Shown here: positions 24,608 to 34,247 of the stretch, in pieces
Layout: each line of letters begins with the position of its first letter
Numbering within the stretch: position 1 is the stretch's first letter
Source: Streptomyces noursei
GTDB taxonomy: Bacteria; Actinomycetota; Actinomycetes; Streptomycetales; Streptomycetaceae
Length of the DNA: 64,000 bases
NCBI RefSeq assembly: GCF_016917755.1
Contig: NZ_CP070326.1
Location: 4,898,001-4,962,000, forward strand
Direction of reading: 5' to 3'
Made by a program: the position numbers and the translations under genes
Notes under the pieces: generated by a model
What the model was told of the DNA's origin: nothing
The model's database searches: none
The model's input: the letters and a program-made list of their open reading frames with translations, nothing else

Positions 24608-26089
24608 GTGCATGACAGGACGACGCACAGGCAGGCGGCCCGGCGGGGCAACGGGAACGGCCGGGGTCCGGCGGAGCAGGACGGCGAGCGCGCCACGGGC
24701 GGCCGCGCCGAGCGGCGGCGGGCCGGCGGTTCCGGCAAACCCGGGAAGACCCGGATGACCCGGCGCGGCCGGATCGTGGCCTGGACCGGCGGGGTGGTCG
24801 GCGTGCTCCTGCTGGGCACGGCCGGGACCGGCGTGTGGGTGTACCAGCACCTCAACGGCAACATCCACGGCGCGGACGTGAACAGCGAACTGGGCGGCGA
24901 CCGGCCGGTCAACCTCAGCCCCGGCTCCAAGAACATCCTGGTCGTCGGCTCCGACAGCCGGTCCGGCACCGGCGGGAAGTACGGCAGCGGACTGACCACC
25001 ATGCAGTCGGACACGCTGATGGTGCTGCACATCTCCGCCGACCACAAATGGGCCACCGCGGTGTCCTTCCCGCGCGACTCCTGGGTGCCGATCCCGGCGT
25101 GCGACAAGGGCGACGGTACGCAGTCCGCCCCGCACCACTTCAAGATCAACGAGGCGTACACCATCGGTGGCCTCAGCGGAAACGTCGCCAAGGCGGCGGC
25201 GTGCAGCATCAAGACCGTCGAGAAGAACACCGGACTGCGCATCGACCACTTCGTCTCGGTCGACTTCCAGGGCTTCAAGGGCATGGTCAACGCGCTCGGC
25301 GGCATCGAGGTCTGCCCCAAGCACGCCATCCACGACAAGAAGGCCCACCTCGACCTGGAGGCCGGCTGCCAGAACATCCAGGACGAGAAGGCGCTCGGCT
25401 ACGTCCGCACCCGCTACAGCGTCGGCGACGGCTCCGACCTCGGCCGGATCGGCCGCCAGCAGGAGTTCATGAAGGCGCTGGGCAAGAAGGCGCAGGAGAA
25501 ACTGACCAGCCCCACCTCTCTCTACGACTTCCTCGACTCGGCGACCAAGTCCCTGACCACCGACACGGGCCTGGACAGCATCAACGCGCTCACCAGCCTT
25601 GCCTCGACGGTCAAGGACATCCCCTCCGACCGCCTCACCTTCCTCACCGTCCCCACCTATCCGCGTGAGGCGGACGTCCCCACCGACAAGGCCAACGTGG
25701 TCTGGCAGTATCCGCAGGCCGCCGAGCTGTTCGGCGACCTCGCCCACGACCGGGAGATCGGCGCCGCCGGGAAGCAGAAGTTCGCCGACGCCCAGAAGAA
25801 CCCGGTGACCGCACGCTCGGTCCGGGTGCGGGTGCTCAACGGCACCAGCACCAAGGGCCTCGCCGCGGACGTCGCCCAGAAGCTGCGGCAGCTCGGCTTC
25901 ACCGTCGTCTTCACCGACAACGGCCCGAGCACCGACACGACCACGGTCAGCTACCCGACCGGCCTCAAGACCCAGGCCGAGGTGCTCGCCGGACGGCTGC
26001 CCGGCACCACGACGAAGGAGTCGGCGCAGGCCGTACCGGGTGCGGTGACGCTCACGGTCGGTCCGGACTTCTCGGCGAAGGCCGGCTGA
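24608..26089 (+). CDS. LytR-CpsA-Psr (LCP) family cell-wall glycopolymer transferase
   Basis: A 493-residue membrane-anchored LCP protein. A charged cytoplasmic tail (1-55) precedes one transmembrane helix (57-78). The LCP domain follows (about 105-290; ILVVGSDSR, SFPRDSWV, the Arg/Asp residues that hold the polyprenyl pyrophosphate, and YVRTRYSVGDGSDLGRIGRQQ). A C-terminal LytR_C domain (about 405-490; RVLNGTSTKGLAADVAQKL) ends the protein. LCP enzymes attach teichoic-acid-like polymers or arabinogalactan-like glycans to peptidoglycan outside the membrane. Downstream is an 11-bp-stem terminator. Confidence 0.92.
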   Translation: MHDRTTHRQAARRGNGNGRGPAEQDGERATGGRAERRRAGGSGKPGKTRMTRRGRIVAWTGGVVGVLLLGTAGTGVWVYQHLNGNIHGADVNSELGGDRPVNLSPGSKNILVVGSDSRSGTGGKYGSGLTTMQSDTLMVLHISADHKWATAVSFPRDSWVPIPACDKGDGTQSAPHHFKINEAYTIGGLSGNVAKAAACSIKTVEKNTGLRIDHFVSVDFQGFKGMVNALGGIEVCPKHAIHDKKAHLDLEAGCQNIQDEKALGYVRTRYSVGDGSDLGRIGRQQEFMKALGKKAQEKLTSPTSLYDFLDSATKSLTTDTGLDSINALTSLASTVKDIPSDRLTFLTVPTYPREADVPTDKANVVWQYPQAAELFGDLAHDREIGAAGKQKFADAQKNPVTARSVRVRVLNGTSTKGLAADVAQKLRQLGFTVVFTDNGPSTDTTTVSYPTGLKTQAEVLAGRLPGTTTKESAQAVPGAVTLTVGPDFSAKAG

Positions 26090-26099
26090 CGCACGCGGA

Positions 26100-26133
26100 C
26101 GCCCGGGCGGACGGCGACCGACCCGCCCGGGCG
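26100..26133. terminator. Terminator between LCP and DUF1876 genes
   Basis: Perfect 11-bp GC stem (26100-26110 with 26123-26133), 12-nt loop, in the convergent spacer. Confidence 0.65.
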
Positions 26134-26149
26134 CGGCACCGCCGTCCCC

Positions 26150-26434
26150 TCAGGCGTGCAGCCGCTCGACGGGGCGCGCGGTACGCACCTCGATGTCGTG
26201 CGCGGCGCGGCTGAGCAGCTGATGGCTGAGATCCGACAGCGCCCGCGCCACCGCCAACTCGTCCCCGATGGCGGGGACGTTCTCGTCCGCCGGATTGCAC
26301 CTGGCGGTTCCCGCGCCGACGATCTGCCCGCCCTCCTTGCCGCGCAGCCGGGCCTCGGCCTTCACCTCGCTGCCGGTCTCGACGATGCTGATCTCGGTGT
26401 TCCACATCTTCGTACGCTCACCCGTGCCGGTCAC
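26150..26434 (-). CDS. DUF1876-like domain protein
   Basis: A 94-residue cytoplasmic protein. GTG 26434 is chosen because GAGGAGG lies six bases upstream. The core (WNTEISIVETGSEVKAEARL, then VGAGTARCNPADENVPAIGDELAVARALSDLSHQLL) matches the small actinobacterial DUF1876 family, whose alpha/beta fold resembles double-stranded-RNA-binding domains. The role is unknown. Convergent with the LCP gene. Confidence 0.75.
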   Translation of the reverse strand: MTGTGERTKMWNTEISIVETGSEVKAEARLRGKEGGQIVGAGTARCNPADENVPAIGDELAVARALSDLSHQLLSRAAHDIEVRTARPVERLHA

Positions 26435-26688
26435 CGGAAGCCTCCTCATACCGCAGGAGAACAGTCCCCCACCACTTAAGCGTCGCACCGGCGCCCAGGG
26501 GCCGCACCCGGAGGCGCTCCCCCACCGGACCCGGGGGTTAGCCCCATGGTCCGGCGGGTTCCCGAGCCCCTAGAGTCGGTGGCCGTGGGCCCGGAGCGGG
26601 CGGCCGGCAGGCCGCGGCACGGGCCCGGACCGCGGGGCGACGGGCACCTTCCCGGAGCCGTGAACAGACCGGATTCCGGGGGGAATTC

Positions 26689-27426
26689 ATGCGCAGGCAC
26701 GTCCGCTTCATCGGGGCCGTGGCACTGGCCGGGGCCGGGGTACTGGGCCTCGGCGCGTGCGGGCTGGTGGTCGGCGAGACCTTCTCCGACGACGCCACGG
26801 TGTCGCAGAAGATCACGTCGGTGCGGGTGGACACGTCCGACGGCGGCGTGACGGTGCGCGGCGGCCAGGGCGGCGACGCGGTGAGCGTGCACCGCAAGGT
26901 CACCTACCGGGGCGACCGGCCGACGGGTCCCTCACACCGGGTCGAGGGCGGGACCCTGGTGCTCGGCGGCTGCGGCGACCAGTGCTCGGTGACCTACACC
27001 GTGGACCTGCCCGGCACGGTCCCGGTGACCGGCGAGACCACCAACGGCGCGGTGAACCTCTCCAAGGTGGCCTCCGTGCGGTTGACCACCAGCAACGGGG
27101 AGATCGACCTGGACGGGGTGTCCGGCGCGGTGGACGTGCACACCTCCGACGGCGCGATCACCGGGAAGGGCCTGGCGGGCACCGGCATCAAGGCGGAGAC
27201 CTCCAACGGCGCGATCGACCTCACCACGACGAAGCCGCAGGACGTCCGGGCGAGGACGACCAACGGCGCGGTCGCGGTCACCGTGCCGGACGCCCGGTAC
27301 CAGGTGTCCGTGGAGACCGACAACGGCGCGAAGAAGATCGGCGTCCGCAACGACCCGGCCGGGCGGTACCGGCTCGATCTGAACACCAGCAACGGGGGGA
27401 TCCGCGTCGGGACGACGGGCGGCTGA
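26689..27426 (+). CDS. DUF4097-type lipoprotein with beta-repeat domain
   Basis: A 245-residue lipoprotein: basic start, hydrophobic core, lipobox LGAC with Cys24. The rest is a right-handed-beta-helix-like series of TSNGxI / TTNGAV / TSDGAI repeats (about 12-24 residues apart, residues 100-240), typical of DUF4097 adhesin-like domains. It is anchored on the outer face of the membrane. The function of these proteins is unknown; structural or envelope-stress roles have been suggested for relatives. Confidence 0.8.
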   Translation: MRRHVRFIGAVALAGAGVLGLGACGLVVGETFSDDATVSQKITSVRVDTSDGGVTVRGGQGGDAVSVHRKVTYRGDRPTGPSHRVEGGTLVLGGCGDQCSVTYTVDLPGTVPVTGETTNGAVNLSKVASVRLTTSNGEIDLDGVSGAVDVHTSDGAITGKGLAGTGIKAETSNGAIDLTTTKPQDVRARTTNGAVAVTVPDARYQVSVETDNGAKKIGVRNDPAGRYRLDLNTSNGGIRVGTTGG

Positions 27427-27541
27427 GCCCACCGGACCCGTCCGCGAGGGGGCACCACCACGTCGGAAAGCTGCCGGACCGCGGAGCCGGGGGCTGCTGG
27501 ACTGAGGGAGATCGCAACGGTCGCCCCTCAGGACGGACATC

Positions 27542-28825
27542 ATGACGACCATCGGCAGCACCACGCCCACCGCCTCCCCGGGCCCGCACCGCACGACGGC
27601 CCCGCGGGGCTCCGGGCCCGCCTCGCCCCCAGCCCCGGCCCCGGCCCCGGCGGGCCGTTCGCCGCTCAAGGGCCGGCTCGCCGTGCTCGCGGTGACCCTG
27701 GGCATCTTCACCATCGTCACCACCGAGATCCTGCCGATCGGGCTGCTCACCCGGATCGGGGCCGACTTCGGCGTCTCCGACGGCACGGCGGGGCTGATGA
27801 TGACGCTCCCCGGCTTCCTCGCCGCGTGCGCCGCGCCGACGGTGACGCTGGCCACCGCCCGGATCGACCGGCGGCTGATGCTCTGCGCCTTCGTCGCCCT
27901 GCTGGCACTGGCGAACTTCCTCGCCGCGACCGCCCCGGTCTATGGGCTGGTGCTGCTGTCCCGGGTGCTGGTCGGCATCGTCATCGGGGGGTTCTGGTCG
28001 ATCGGGGTCGGGCTCGCCGAGCGGCTGGTACCGGCGGAGTCGGCCGGCCGGGCCACCGCCGTGATCTTCTCGGCGGTGCCGCTGGGCTCGGTGATCGGGG
28101 TGCCCGCCGGGACCTTCCTCGGCGATCTGGCCGGCTGGCGGATCGCCTGCGCCGCGGTCGGCGCGCTGGCGGTGGCGGTGCTGGTGCTGACCGCCCTGGT
28201 GGTCCCGGCGCTGCCGGCGGTCCGCGCCACCGGCCCGGCGCTGCTGCGCCGCACCCTGCGTGGGGTGCACACCCGGTTCGCGCTGCTGATGACGTTTCTG
28301 ATCGTGCTGGCGCACTTCGGCGCCTACACCTATGTGACGCCGTTCCTGGAACGGACCGCCCATGTCGCGACCGCCGGGACGGTCACGGCGTTCCTGCTGG
28401 TCTACGGCCTCGCGGGGGTGGTGGGGAACTTCGCCGGCGGTGCCGTGGTGGCGCGCCGACCGCGCCTCGTCTTCGGGGCCGCGGCCGGGTTGACGGCCCT
28501 CGCCACGCTGCTGCTGCCGGTCCTGGGCCGCGGGCCGGCCGGTGCGCTGGCGCTGCTGGTGGTCTGGGGCGTCGCGTACGGGGCGGTGCCGGTGGCCTCG
28601 CAGACCTGGTTCGCCAAGGCGGCCCCCGGTGCACCGGAGGCGGCGTCGGTGCTGTTCACCGCGTCGTTCCAGGCGACGCTGTCGCTCGGCGCGCTGGCCG
28701 GCGGGATGGTGGTGGACCGGACGTCGCCCTCGGTGGTGATGACACTGGGCGGGGCGACCGCGGCCCTGGTGGTCCTGGTCGCGTGGCTGCACCGCGCCAA
28801 GCAGCCTGCCTGGCCGAGCAGTTGA
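27542..28825 (+). CDS. MFS transporter, DHA1 (AraJ/sugar-efflux-like)
   Basis: A 427-residue 12-helix major facilitator protein with a Pro/Ala-rich cytoplasmic N-tail (1-40). First-helix IVTTEILPIGLL, the loop-2 region and the GGFWSIGVGLAERLVP and GAVPVASQTWF segments are characteristic of the DHA1 branch that contains AraJ-like exporters. Substrate unknown. It converges on cobN across a spacer containing a 30-bp palindrome centred on a parS site. Confidence 0.87.
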   Translation: MTTIGSTTPTASPGPHRTTAPRGSGPASPPAPAPAPAGRSPLKGRLAVLAVTLGIFTIVTTEILPIGLLTRIGADFGVSDGTAGLMMTLPGFLAACAAPTVTLATARIDRRLMLCAFVALLALANFLAATAPVYGLVLLSRVLVGIVIGGFWSIGVGLAERLVPAESAGRATAVIFSAVPLGSVIGVPAGTFLGDLAGWRIACAAVGALAVAVLVLTALVVPALPAVRATGPALLRRTLRGVHTRFALLMTFLIVLAHFGAYTYVTPFLERTAHVATAGTVTAFLLVYGLAGVVGNFAGGAVVARRPRLVFGAAAGLTALATLLLPVLGRGPAGALALLVVWGVAYGAVPVASQTWFAKAAPGAPEAASVLFTASFQATLSLGALAGGMVVDRTSPSVVMTLGGATAALVVLVAWLHRAKQPAWPSS

Positions 28826-28856
28826 GGGACCCCGGCCCGGACCGGGCGGGGAGGCC

Positions 28857-28886
28857 GAGGCGGTGTTTCACGTGAAACACCGCCTC
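28857..28886. terminator. 30-bp perfect palindrome built on parS, between convergent genes
   Basis: The parS core (28865-28878) is extended by eight complementary bases on each side (GAGGCGGT and its complement), giving a 15-bp stem in RNA. It sits between the stops of the MFS and cobN genes and so probably terminates both transcripts. Confidence 0.65.
28865..28878. other. parS: parS site 3
   Basis: Perfect GTTTCACGTGAAAC at the centre of a 30-bp palindrome between the MFS and cobN genes. Confidence 0.94.
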
Positions 28887-28917
28887 TCCTGACTCCTCTT
28901 CGCGGCGCCCGGTCCGC

Positions 28918-31900
28918 CTAGTCCTCGCCCTCCAGCTCGCCCTCGGTCTCCAGGAAGGCTTCGCGCAGCGCCGCCAGCGTCTCGGCGTCCGGCTTCTCCC
29001 ACATGCCGCGGGACTCCGCCTCCAGAAGGCGCTCGGCGATCCCGTGCAGCGCCCAGGGGTTGGCCTCCTGGAGGAACGTGCGGTTCTCCGGGTCCAGGAC
29101 GTAGGTCTGGGCGAGCTTGTCGTACATCCAGTCGGCTACGACCCCGGTGGTGGCGTCGTAGCCGAACAGGTAGTCCACGGTGGCGGCGAGTTCGAAGGCG
29201 CCCTTGTAACCGTGGCGGCGCATCGCCTCGATCCAGCGGGGGTTGACGACCCGGGCCCGGAAGACCCGGGAGGTCTCCTCCACCAGCGTCCTGGTACGGA
29301 CCGTCTCGGGGCGGGTCGAGTCGCCGATGTACGCCTCGGGGGCCCTGCCCTTGAGCGCCTTGACGGTGGCGACCATCCCGCCGTGGTACTGGAAGTAGTC
29401 GTCGGAGTCGGCGATGTCGTGCTCGCGGGTGTCGGTGTTCTTGGCGGCCACCGCGATGCGCTTGTAGGCGGTCTCCATCTCCTCCCGGGCCGGGCGGCCC
29501 TCCAGCCCCCGCCCGTAGGCGTAGCCGCCCCAGACGGTGTAGACCTCGGCGAGGTCGGCGTCGGTGCGCCAGTCGCGGGAGTCGATGAGCTGGAGCAGTC
29601 CCGCGCCGTACGTGCCGGGACGGGAGCCGAAGATCCGGGTGGTGGCCCGGCGTTCGTCGCCGTGCGCGGCGAGGTCCGCCTGGGAGTGGGCCCGGACGAA
29701 GTTGCGGTCGGCCGGCTCGTCGAGCCCGGCGGCGAGCCGGACCGCGTCGTCGAGGAGGCCGATGACGTGCGGGAATGCGTCACGGAAGAATCCGCTGATG
29801 CGCAGGGTGACATCGATGCGGGGGCGGCCCAACTCGTCGAGCGGGATGGCCTCCAGGCCCGTCACCCGGCGCGAGGCGTCGTCCCACACGGGGCGGACGC
29901 CCAGCAGCGCCAGCGCCTCCGCCACATCGTCGCCGGAGGTGCGCATCGCGCTGGTGCCCCACAGGGACAGGCCCACCGACTCCGGCCAGTCGCCGTTGTC
30001 GTCGCGGTAGCGGTCCAGCAGCGAGTCGGCGAGCGCCTGACCGGTCTCCCAGGCGAGCCGCGACGGCACGGCCTTGGGGTCGACGGAGTAGAAGTTGCGG
30101 CCGGTCGGCAGAACGTTGACCAGGCCGCGCAGCGGCGAGCCGGACGGGCCTGCGGGGACGAAGCCGCCGTTGAGGGCGTGCACCGCGTGGTCGAGTTCAT
30201 CGGTGGTGGCGGCCAGCCGCGGGACGACCTGCCGGGCGGCGAAGTCGAGGATGTCGGCGACCGCGGCCGGGTGCCCGTCGGCGACCCGCGCCACCGCGGC
30301 CGGGTCCCACGCCGCGTCCTCCATCGCCTGGACGAGCGTGCGGGCGAGGGCCTCGGCGTCGTCGGCGGCCGTCCGGGTCGCGGCCGACTCGTCCAGGCCC
30401 AGCGCCTCGCGCAGGCCGGGCAGCGCGGAGGTGCCGCCCCAGATCTGCCGGGCGCGCAGGATGGCCAGGACGAGGTTGACCCGGGCCTCGCCGACCGGGG
30501 CGGCGCCCAGCACGTGCAGCCCGTCGCGGATCTGCGCGTCCTTGACCTCGCAGAGCCAGCCGTCGACGTGGAGCAGGAAGTCGTCGAACCCGTCGTCGTC
30601 GGGGCGCTCTTCCAGGCCCAGGTCGTGGTCGAGCTTGGCGGCCTGGATCAGCGTCCAGATCTGCGCGCGGATGGCGGGCAGCTTGGCCGGGTCCATCGAG
30701 GAGATCGCGGCGTACTCGTCGAGCAGCTGCTCAAGGCGGGCGATGTCGCCGTAGGAGTCCGCGCGGGCCATCGGCGGGACGAGGTGGTCGACGAGGGTGG
30801 CGTGCACCCGGCGCTTGGCCTGGGTGCCCTCGCCCGGGTCGTTGACCAGGAACGGGTAGACGAGCGGGAGGTCGCCGAGCGCCGCGTCCGGGCCGCAGGC
30901 GGCGGAGAGTCCGGCGTTCTTGCCGGGCAGCCACTCCAGATTGCCGTGCTTGCCGAGGTGGACCATGGCGTCGGCGCCGAAGCCACCGTCGGCGGCGGGC
31001 GCGGCGATCCAGCGGTAGGCCGCCAAGTAGTGGTGGGAGGGCGGCAGATCGGGGTCGTGGTAGATCGCGATCGGGTTCTCGCCGAAGCCGCGCGGCGGCT
31101 GGATGAGGATCAGCAGATTGCCACGGCGCAGCGCGGCCAGCACGATGTCGCCCTCGGGGTACCGGCTGCGGTCGAGGAACATCTCGCCCGGCGGCGGACC
31201 CCAGTGCTCCTCGACGGACTCGCGGAGCTCCTGCGGCAGCGTGCCGTACCAGCGGCGGTAGTCGGCGGCCGGGATGCGGACCGGGTTGCGGGCCAGCTGT
31301 TCCTCGGTCAGCCACTCCTGGTCGTGGCCGCCGGCCTCGATCAGGGCGTAGATCAGCTCGTCGCCGTCGCCGGACTCCAGGCCGGGCACCGGCTCCGCGC
31401 CGAAGTCGTAGCCCTCGGACCGGAGGCGGCGCAGCAGCTCGACGGCGCTGGCCGGGGTGTCCAGGCCGACCGCGTTGCCGATCCGGGAGTGCTTGGTGGG
31501 GTACGCGGAGAGCACCAGCGCCAGCCGCTTCTCGGCGGCCGGAATGTGCCGCAGCCGGGCGTGCCGGACGGCGATGCCGGCGACCCGGGCGGCCCGCTCG
31601 GCGTCGGCGACGTAGACCGGGAGGCCGTCCTCGTCGACCTCCTTGAACGAGAACGGCACGGTGATCAACCGCCCGTCGAACTCGGGCACGGCGATCTGCG
31701 AGGCGGCGTCGAGCGGGGAGACGCCCTCGTCGTTCTCCTCCCAGGCGGCCCGCGATCCGGTCAGGCAGAGCGCCTGGAGGATCGGCACGTCCAAGGCGGC
31801 CAGCGCACCCGCGTCCCAGGACTCGTCGTCCCCACCCGCGGACGCCTCGGCGGGCTTGGTGCCGCCCGCGGCCAGCACGGTGGTGACGATGGCGTCTGCC

Positions 31901-32520
31901 GCGCGCAGTTCCTCGATCAGTTCCGGCTCGGGGGCCCGCAGCGAGGCGACGTACAGCGGCAGCGGACGGCCGCCGGCGTGCTCGATCTGGTCGCACAGGT
32001 CGTGGACGAAGCGGGTGTTGCCGCTCATGTGGTGGGCGCGGTAGTAGAGCACGGCCACCGTCGGACCGGTCACGTCCGCCGCGGTGCGCTCCAGCGGCCC
32101 CCAGGACGGCGCGGCCGCGGGCGGCTCGAAGCCGTGGCCGGTGAGCAGCACGGTGTCGCTGAGGAAGCACGCCAGCTGGGCGAGGTTGGCCGGGCCGCCG
32201 TGCGCGAGGTAGGCGTGGGCCTCGGCCGCGATGCCGACCGGGACCGTGGAGGCCGCCATCAGCTGGGCGTCGGGGGCCTGTTCGCCGGTGAGCACGACGA
32301 CCGGGCGGTGCTGGTCCGCGGCCAGCAGCACGTCCAGTCCCTCCTGCCAGGCGCGCAGGCCGCCGAGCAGGCGGACGACGACGAGGTCGGCTCCGTCCAG
32401 GAGCCCGGGCAGTTCGGCGACGTCGAGGCGGGAGGGGTTGGCGAGCCGGTACGGCACGGGGCCGGTGGCGGCGCGGGCGCTGAGCAGATCGGTGTCAGAG
32501 GTCGACAGCAGCAGGATCAC
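28918..32520 (-). CDS. cobN: Cobaltochelatase subunit CobN
   Basis: A 1200-residue large subunit of the ATP-dependent aerobic-type cobaltochelatase, which inserts Co2+ into hydrogenobyrinate a,c-diamide together with CobS/CobT- or ChlI/D-like AAA+ subunits (not in this window). GTG 32520 is chosen: it gives the usual CobN opening MILLLSTSDTDLLSARA and has GAGGAAGG eight bases upstream, whereas the frame extends nine codons further. Conserved blocks include AYPTKHSRIGNAVGLDTP, GNLLILIQPPRGFGENP, HLGKHGNLEWLPGKN and YVLDPENRTFLQEANPWA near the C-terminus. A cobalamin riboswitch precedes it, so it is repressed by cobalamin. Confidence 0.96.
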   Translation of the reverse strand: MILLLSTSDTDLLSARAATGPVPYRLANPSRLDVAELPGLLDGADLVVVRLLGGLRAWQEGLDVLLAADQHRPVVVLTGEQAPDAQLMAASTVPVGIAAEAHAYLAHGGPANLAQLACFLSDTVLLTGHGFEPPAAAPSWGPLERTAADVTGPTVAVLYYRAHHMSGNTRFVHDLCDQIEHAGGRPLPLYVASLRAPEPELIEELRAADAIVTTVLAAGGTKPAEASAGGDDESWDAGALAALDVPILQALCLTGSRAAWEENDEGVSPLDAASQIAVPEFDGRLITVPFSFKEVDEDGLPVYVADAERAARVAGIAVRHARLRHIPAAEKRLALVLSAYPTKHSRIGNAVGLDTPASAVELLRRLRSEGYDFGAEPVPGLESGDGDELIYALIEAGGHDQEWLTEEQLARNPVRIPAADYRRWYGTLPQELRESVEEHWGPPPGEMFLDRSRYPEGDIVLAALRRGNLLILIQPPRGFGENPIAIYHDPDLPPSHHYLAAYRWIAAPAADGGFGADAMVHLGKHGNLEWLPGKNAGLSAACGPDAALGDLPLVYPFLVNDPGEGTQAKRRVHATLVDHLVPPMARADSYGDIARLEQLLDEYAAISSMDPAKLPAIRAQIWTLIQAAKLDHDLGLEERPDDDGFDDFLLHVDGWLCEVKDAQIRDGLHVLGAAPVGEARVNLVLAILRARQIWGGTSALPGLREALGLDESAATRTAADDAEALARTLVQAMEDAAWDPAAVARVADGHPAAVADILDFAARQVVPRLAATTDELDHAVHALNGGFVPAGPSGSPLRGLVNVLPTGRNFYSVDPKAVPSRLAWETGQALADSLLDRYRDDNGDWPESVGLSLWGTSAMRTSGDDVAEALALLGVRPVWDDASRRVTGLEAIPLDELGRPRIDVTLRISGFFRDAFPHVIGLLDDAVRLAAGLDEPADRNFVRAHSQADLAAHGDERRATTRIFGSRPGTYGAGLLQLIDSRDWRTDADLAEVYTVWGGYAYGRGLEGRPAREEMETAYKRIAVAAKNTDTREHDIADSDDYFQYHGGMVATVKALKGRAPEAYIGDSTRPETVRTRTLVEETSRVFRARVVNPRWIEAMRRHGYKGAFELAATVDYLFGYDATTGVVADWMYDKLAQTYVLDPENRTFLQEANPWALHGIAERLLEAESRGMWEKPDAETLAALREAFLETEGELEGED

Positions 32521-32559
32521 GGCGCAGCCCTTCCTCGGGGTGTCCACGCCCCGGGTGGT

Positions 32560-32700
32560 CGTATCGACGGCGGGAGTTCCTGGCTCACCCGGCGGTTGCC
32601 GGGTTCACAGTGGCGGGACCGCGCCGGATTCTCACCGGGCTTCCTCCCTTGACGCCGTCGCTGGCGTCCGGCGGGTCAGCCGACCTGCCGACCTGCATAG
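32560..32700 (-). promoter_or_regulatory. Cobalamin (B12) riboswitch upstream of cobN
   Basis: On the minus strand the leader shows the conserved GGTGAGAATCCGGC (around 32630-32617), the CCCGCCACTGTGA element and the B12 box GAGCCAGGAACTC (around 32581-32569). Closing P1 arms are near 32690 and 32560. A TACTAT -10-like box lies just upstream (about 32702-32697). It controls cobN only; the plus-strand cobG operon starts on the other side without such an element. Confidence 0.93.
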
Positions 32701-32801
32701 TAAGGGCTGCGGCCGGGCTGCGGGAGCGGGCCTTTCGGAGCTGCCCTCCACGGCCCCTCGTCCCGGTTCCGGCGTCCACCGACGTAGGTATGCTCGCCGC
32801 C

Positions 32802-34247
32802 ATGCCGCCCTCCCCCACACCACGCCCCGACCGGGCCGGACCGCCCGTACGGGACCGCGGTGACGCCTGCCCGGGAGCGTTGCGGCTGCACTCCGCCGCC
32901 GACGGGCAACTGGCCCGAGTGCGGCTGCCCGCAGGGGACTTGACGGAGCGCCAGGCGATCGCGCTGGGGGATGCCGCGGAGCGGCTCGGCGACGGCCACC
33001 TCTCGCTCACCTCCCGCGGAAACGTCGAACTCCGCGGCCTGCCCGACGACTGCGGCCACCGGCTCGCCGACCTCCTCGCCGACGCCAGGCTACTGCCGTC
33101 CGTACGCCACGAGCGGATCCGCAACGTGCTGGCGTCTCCGCTGGCCGGACTGGACCGGCACACCCCCTCCGACGTGCGGTTGTGGGCCCGGAGCCTGGAC
33201 GCGCTGCTGTGCGCGAGCGAGCCGGCGACGGCGCTCTCGGGACGCTTCCTGTTCGTCCTCGACGACGGACGGGACGATGTGGCGGGCCTCGGCGGCGATG
33301 TGAGCTTGCTCGCAGAATCCGGCCGACGGGCCCCGGAGCACACCTCGTACCCGCCGGGGTCCGCTTCCGGGTACGGGGCTCTGCTCCGGGTCGGAGACGA
33401 CCGGGCGGCGCTGCGGATCGCGGCGGACGACGTCCCGCGGGCGGCGCTGACCGCCGCCGAGTGCTTCCTGGCCGCCGCCGCGGAGCGCGGCGACGGCGCC
33501 TGGCGGGTCCGTGAACTTCCCGCCGCACGGCCGCTGACCGCCCGGGAGGTGTGGGACGCGCTGCGGACGGTGGGCATCGCCGCGGAGTACACCGACGCGG
33601 TCGGGCCGCACCCGGCCGTGCCGTACGCCGATGCCACCGCTCCCGGTCCGGTCGAGGGGTCCGACGGGCGCCGCGCCCTCGTGGTGCTGGCGCCGCTCGG
33701 CCGGCTGTCCGTGGTCCAGTGGCGACTGCTGACCGGGATCGCCGCCGCCGACGGCTCCGGCGCACTGCGCCTGACGCCGTGGCGCGGCATCGTCGTCCCC
33801 GGTCTGTCCGCCGCCGCGGCGGACCGGCGGCTGCGCGACCTGGCCACCGCCGGACTGATCACCGACCCGGCCTCCCCCTGGCGGCGGGTCACCGCCTGCA
33901 CGGGTCTGCCCGGCTGCGCCAAGTCCCGCACGGACGTGCGCGGCGATGCGGCGACCGCGCTCGCCGGGGACAGCTCCGTCCCGGCAGACAGCTCCGGCGT
34001 GCCCGTCGGGCTGCCCGTCCACTGGTCGGGCTGCGAGCGGCGCTGCGGGCATCCGCACGGCGCCTGGGTCGATGTGCTGGCGTCGCCCGAGGGCTATCGG
34101 ACCACCGTCGTCCACCCCAAGTACCCTGCCCCGCCGCCGGTTTCACGTGAAACGACCGAACCGGCCCTGGTTTCACGTGAAACACCGACGGCGTCGTGCA
34201 GCACTCCTTCTTCCACCCCTCCACCCACCACCCCGAGGCCCCAGTGA
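32802..34247 (+). CDS. cobG: Precorrin-3B synthase CobG
   Basis: A 481-residue sulfite/nitrite-reductase-like monooxygenase that hydroxylates precorrin-3A with ring-contracting lactone formation in aerobic cobalamin synthesis. Two ferredoxin-like half-domains are followed by [4Fe-4S]-binding cysteines CTGLPGC (366, 372) and CERRC (410, 414). Start uncertain: ATG 32802 or ATG 32790, neither with a strong ribosome site. The last ~45 codons are a low-complexity tail that includes two in-frame parS sites (codons 447-451 and 457-461, both read VSRET). The stop overlaps the cobH GTG by 4 bp. Confidence 0.92.
   Translation: MPPSPTPRPDRAGPPVRDRGDACPGALRLHSAADGQLARVRLPAGDLTERQAIALGDAAERLGDGHLSLTSRGNVELRGLPDDCGHRLADLLADARLLPSVRHERIRNVLASPLAGLDRHTPSDVRLWARSLDALLCASEPATALSGRFLFVLDDGRDDVAGLGGDVSLLAESGRRAPEHTSYPPGSASGYGALLRVGDDRAALRIAADDVPRAALTAAECFLAAAAERGDGAWRVRELPAARPLTAREVWDALRTVGIAAEYTDAVGPHPAVPYADATAPGPVEGSDGRRALVVLAPLGRLSVVQWRLLTGIAAADGSGALRLTPWRGIVVPGLSAAAADRRLRDLATAGLITDPASPWRRVTACTGLPGCAKSRTDVRGDAATALAGDSSVPADSSGVPVGLPVHWSGCERRCGHPHGAWVDVLASPEGYRTTVVHPKYPAPPPVSRETTEPALVSRETPTASCSTPSSTPPPTTPRPQ
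34140..34153. other. parS: parS site 4 (doublet, inside cobG)
   Basis: Perfect GTTTCACGTGAAAC within the cobG reading frame, translated Val-Ser-Arg-Glu-Thr. It is paired with site 5, exactly 30 bp away. Confidence 0.93.
34170..34183. other. parS: parS site 5 (doublet, inside cobG)
   Basis: Perfect GTTTCACGTGAAAC, 30 bp after site 4 and in the same reading frame, again giving VSRET near the CobG C-terminus. Confidence 0.93.
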
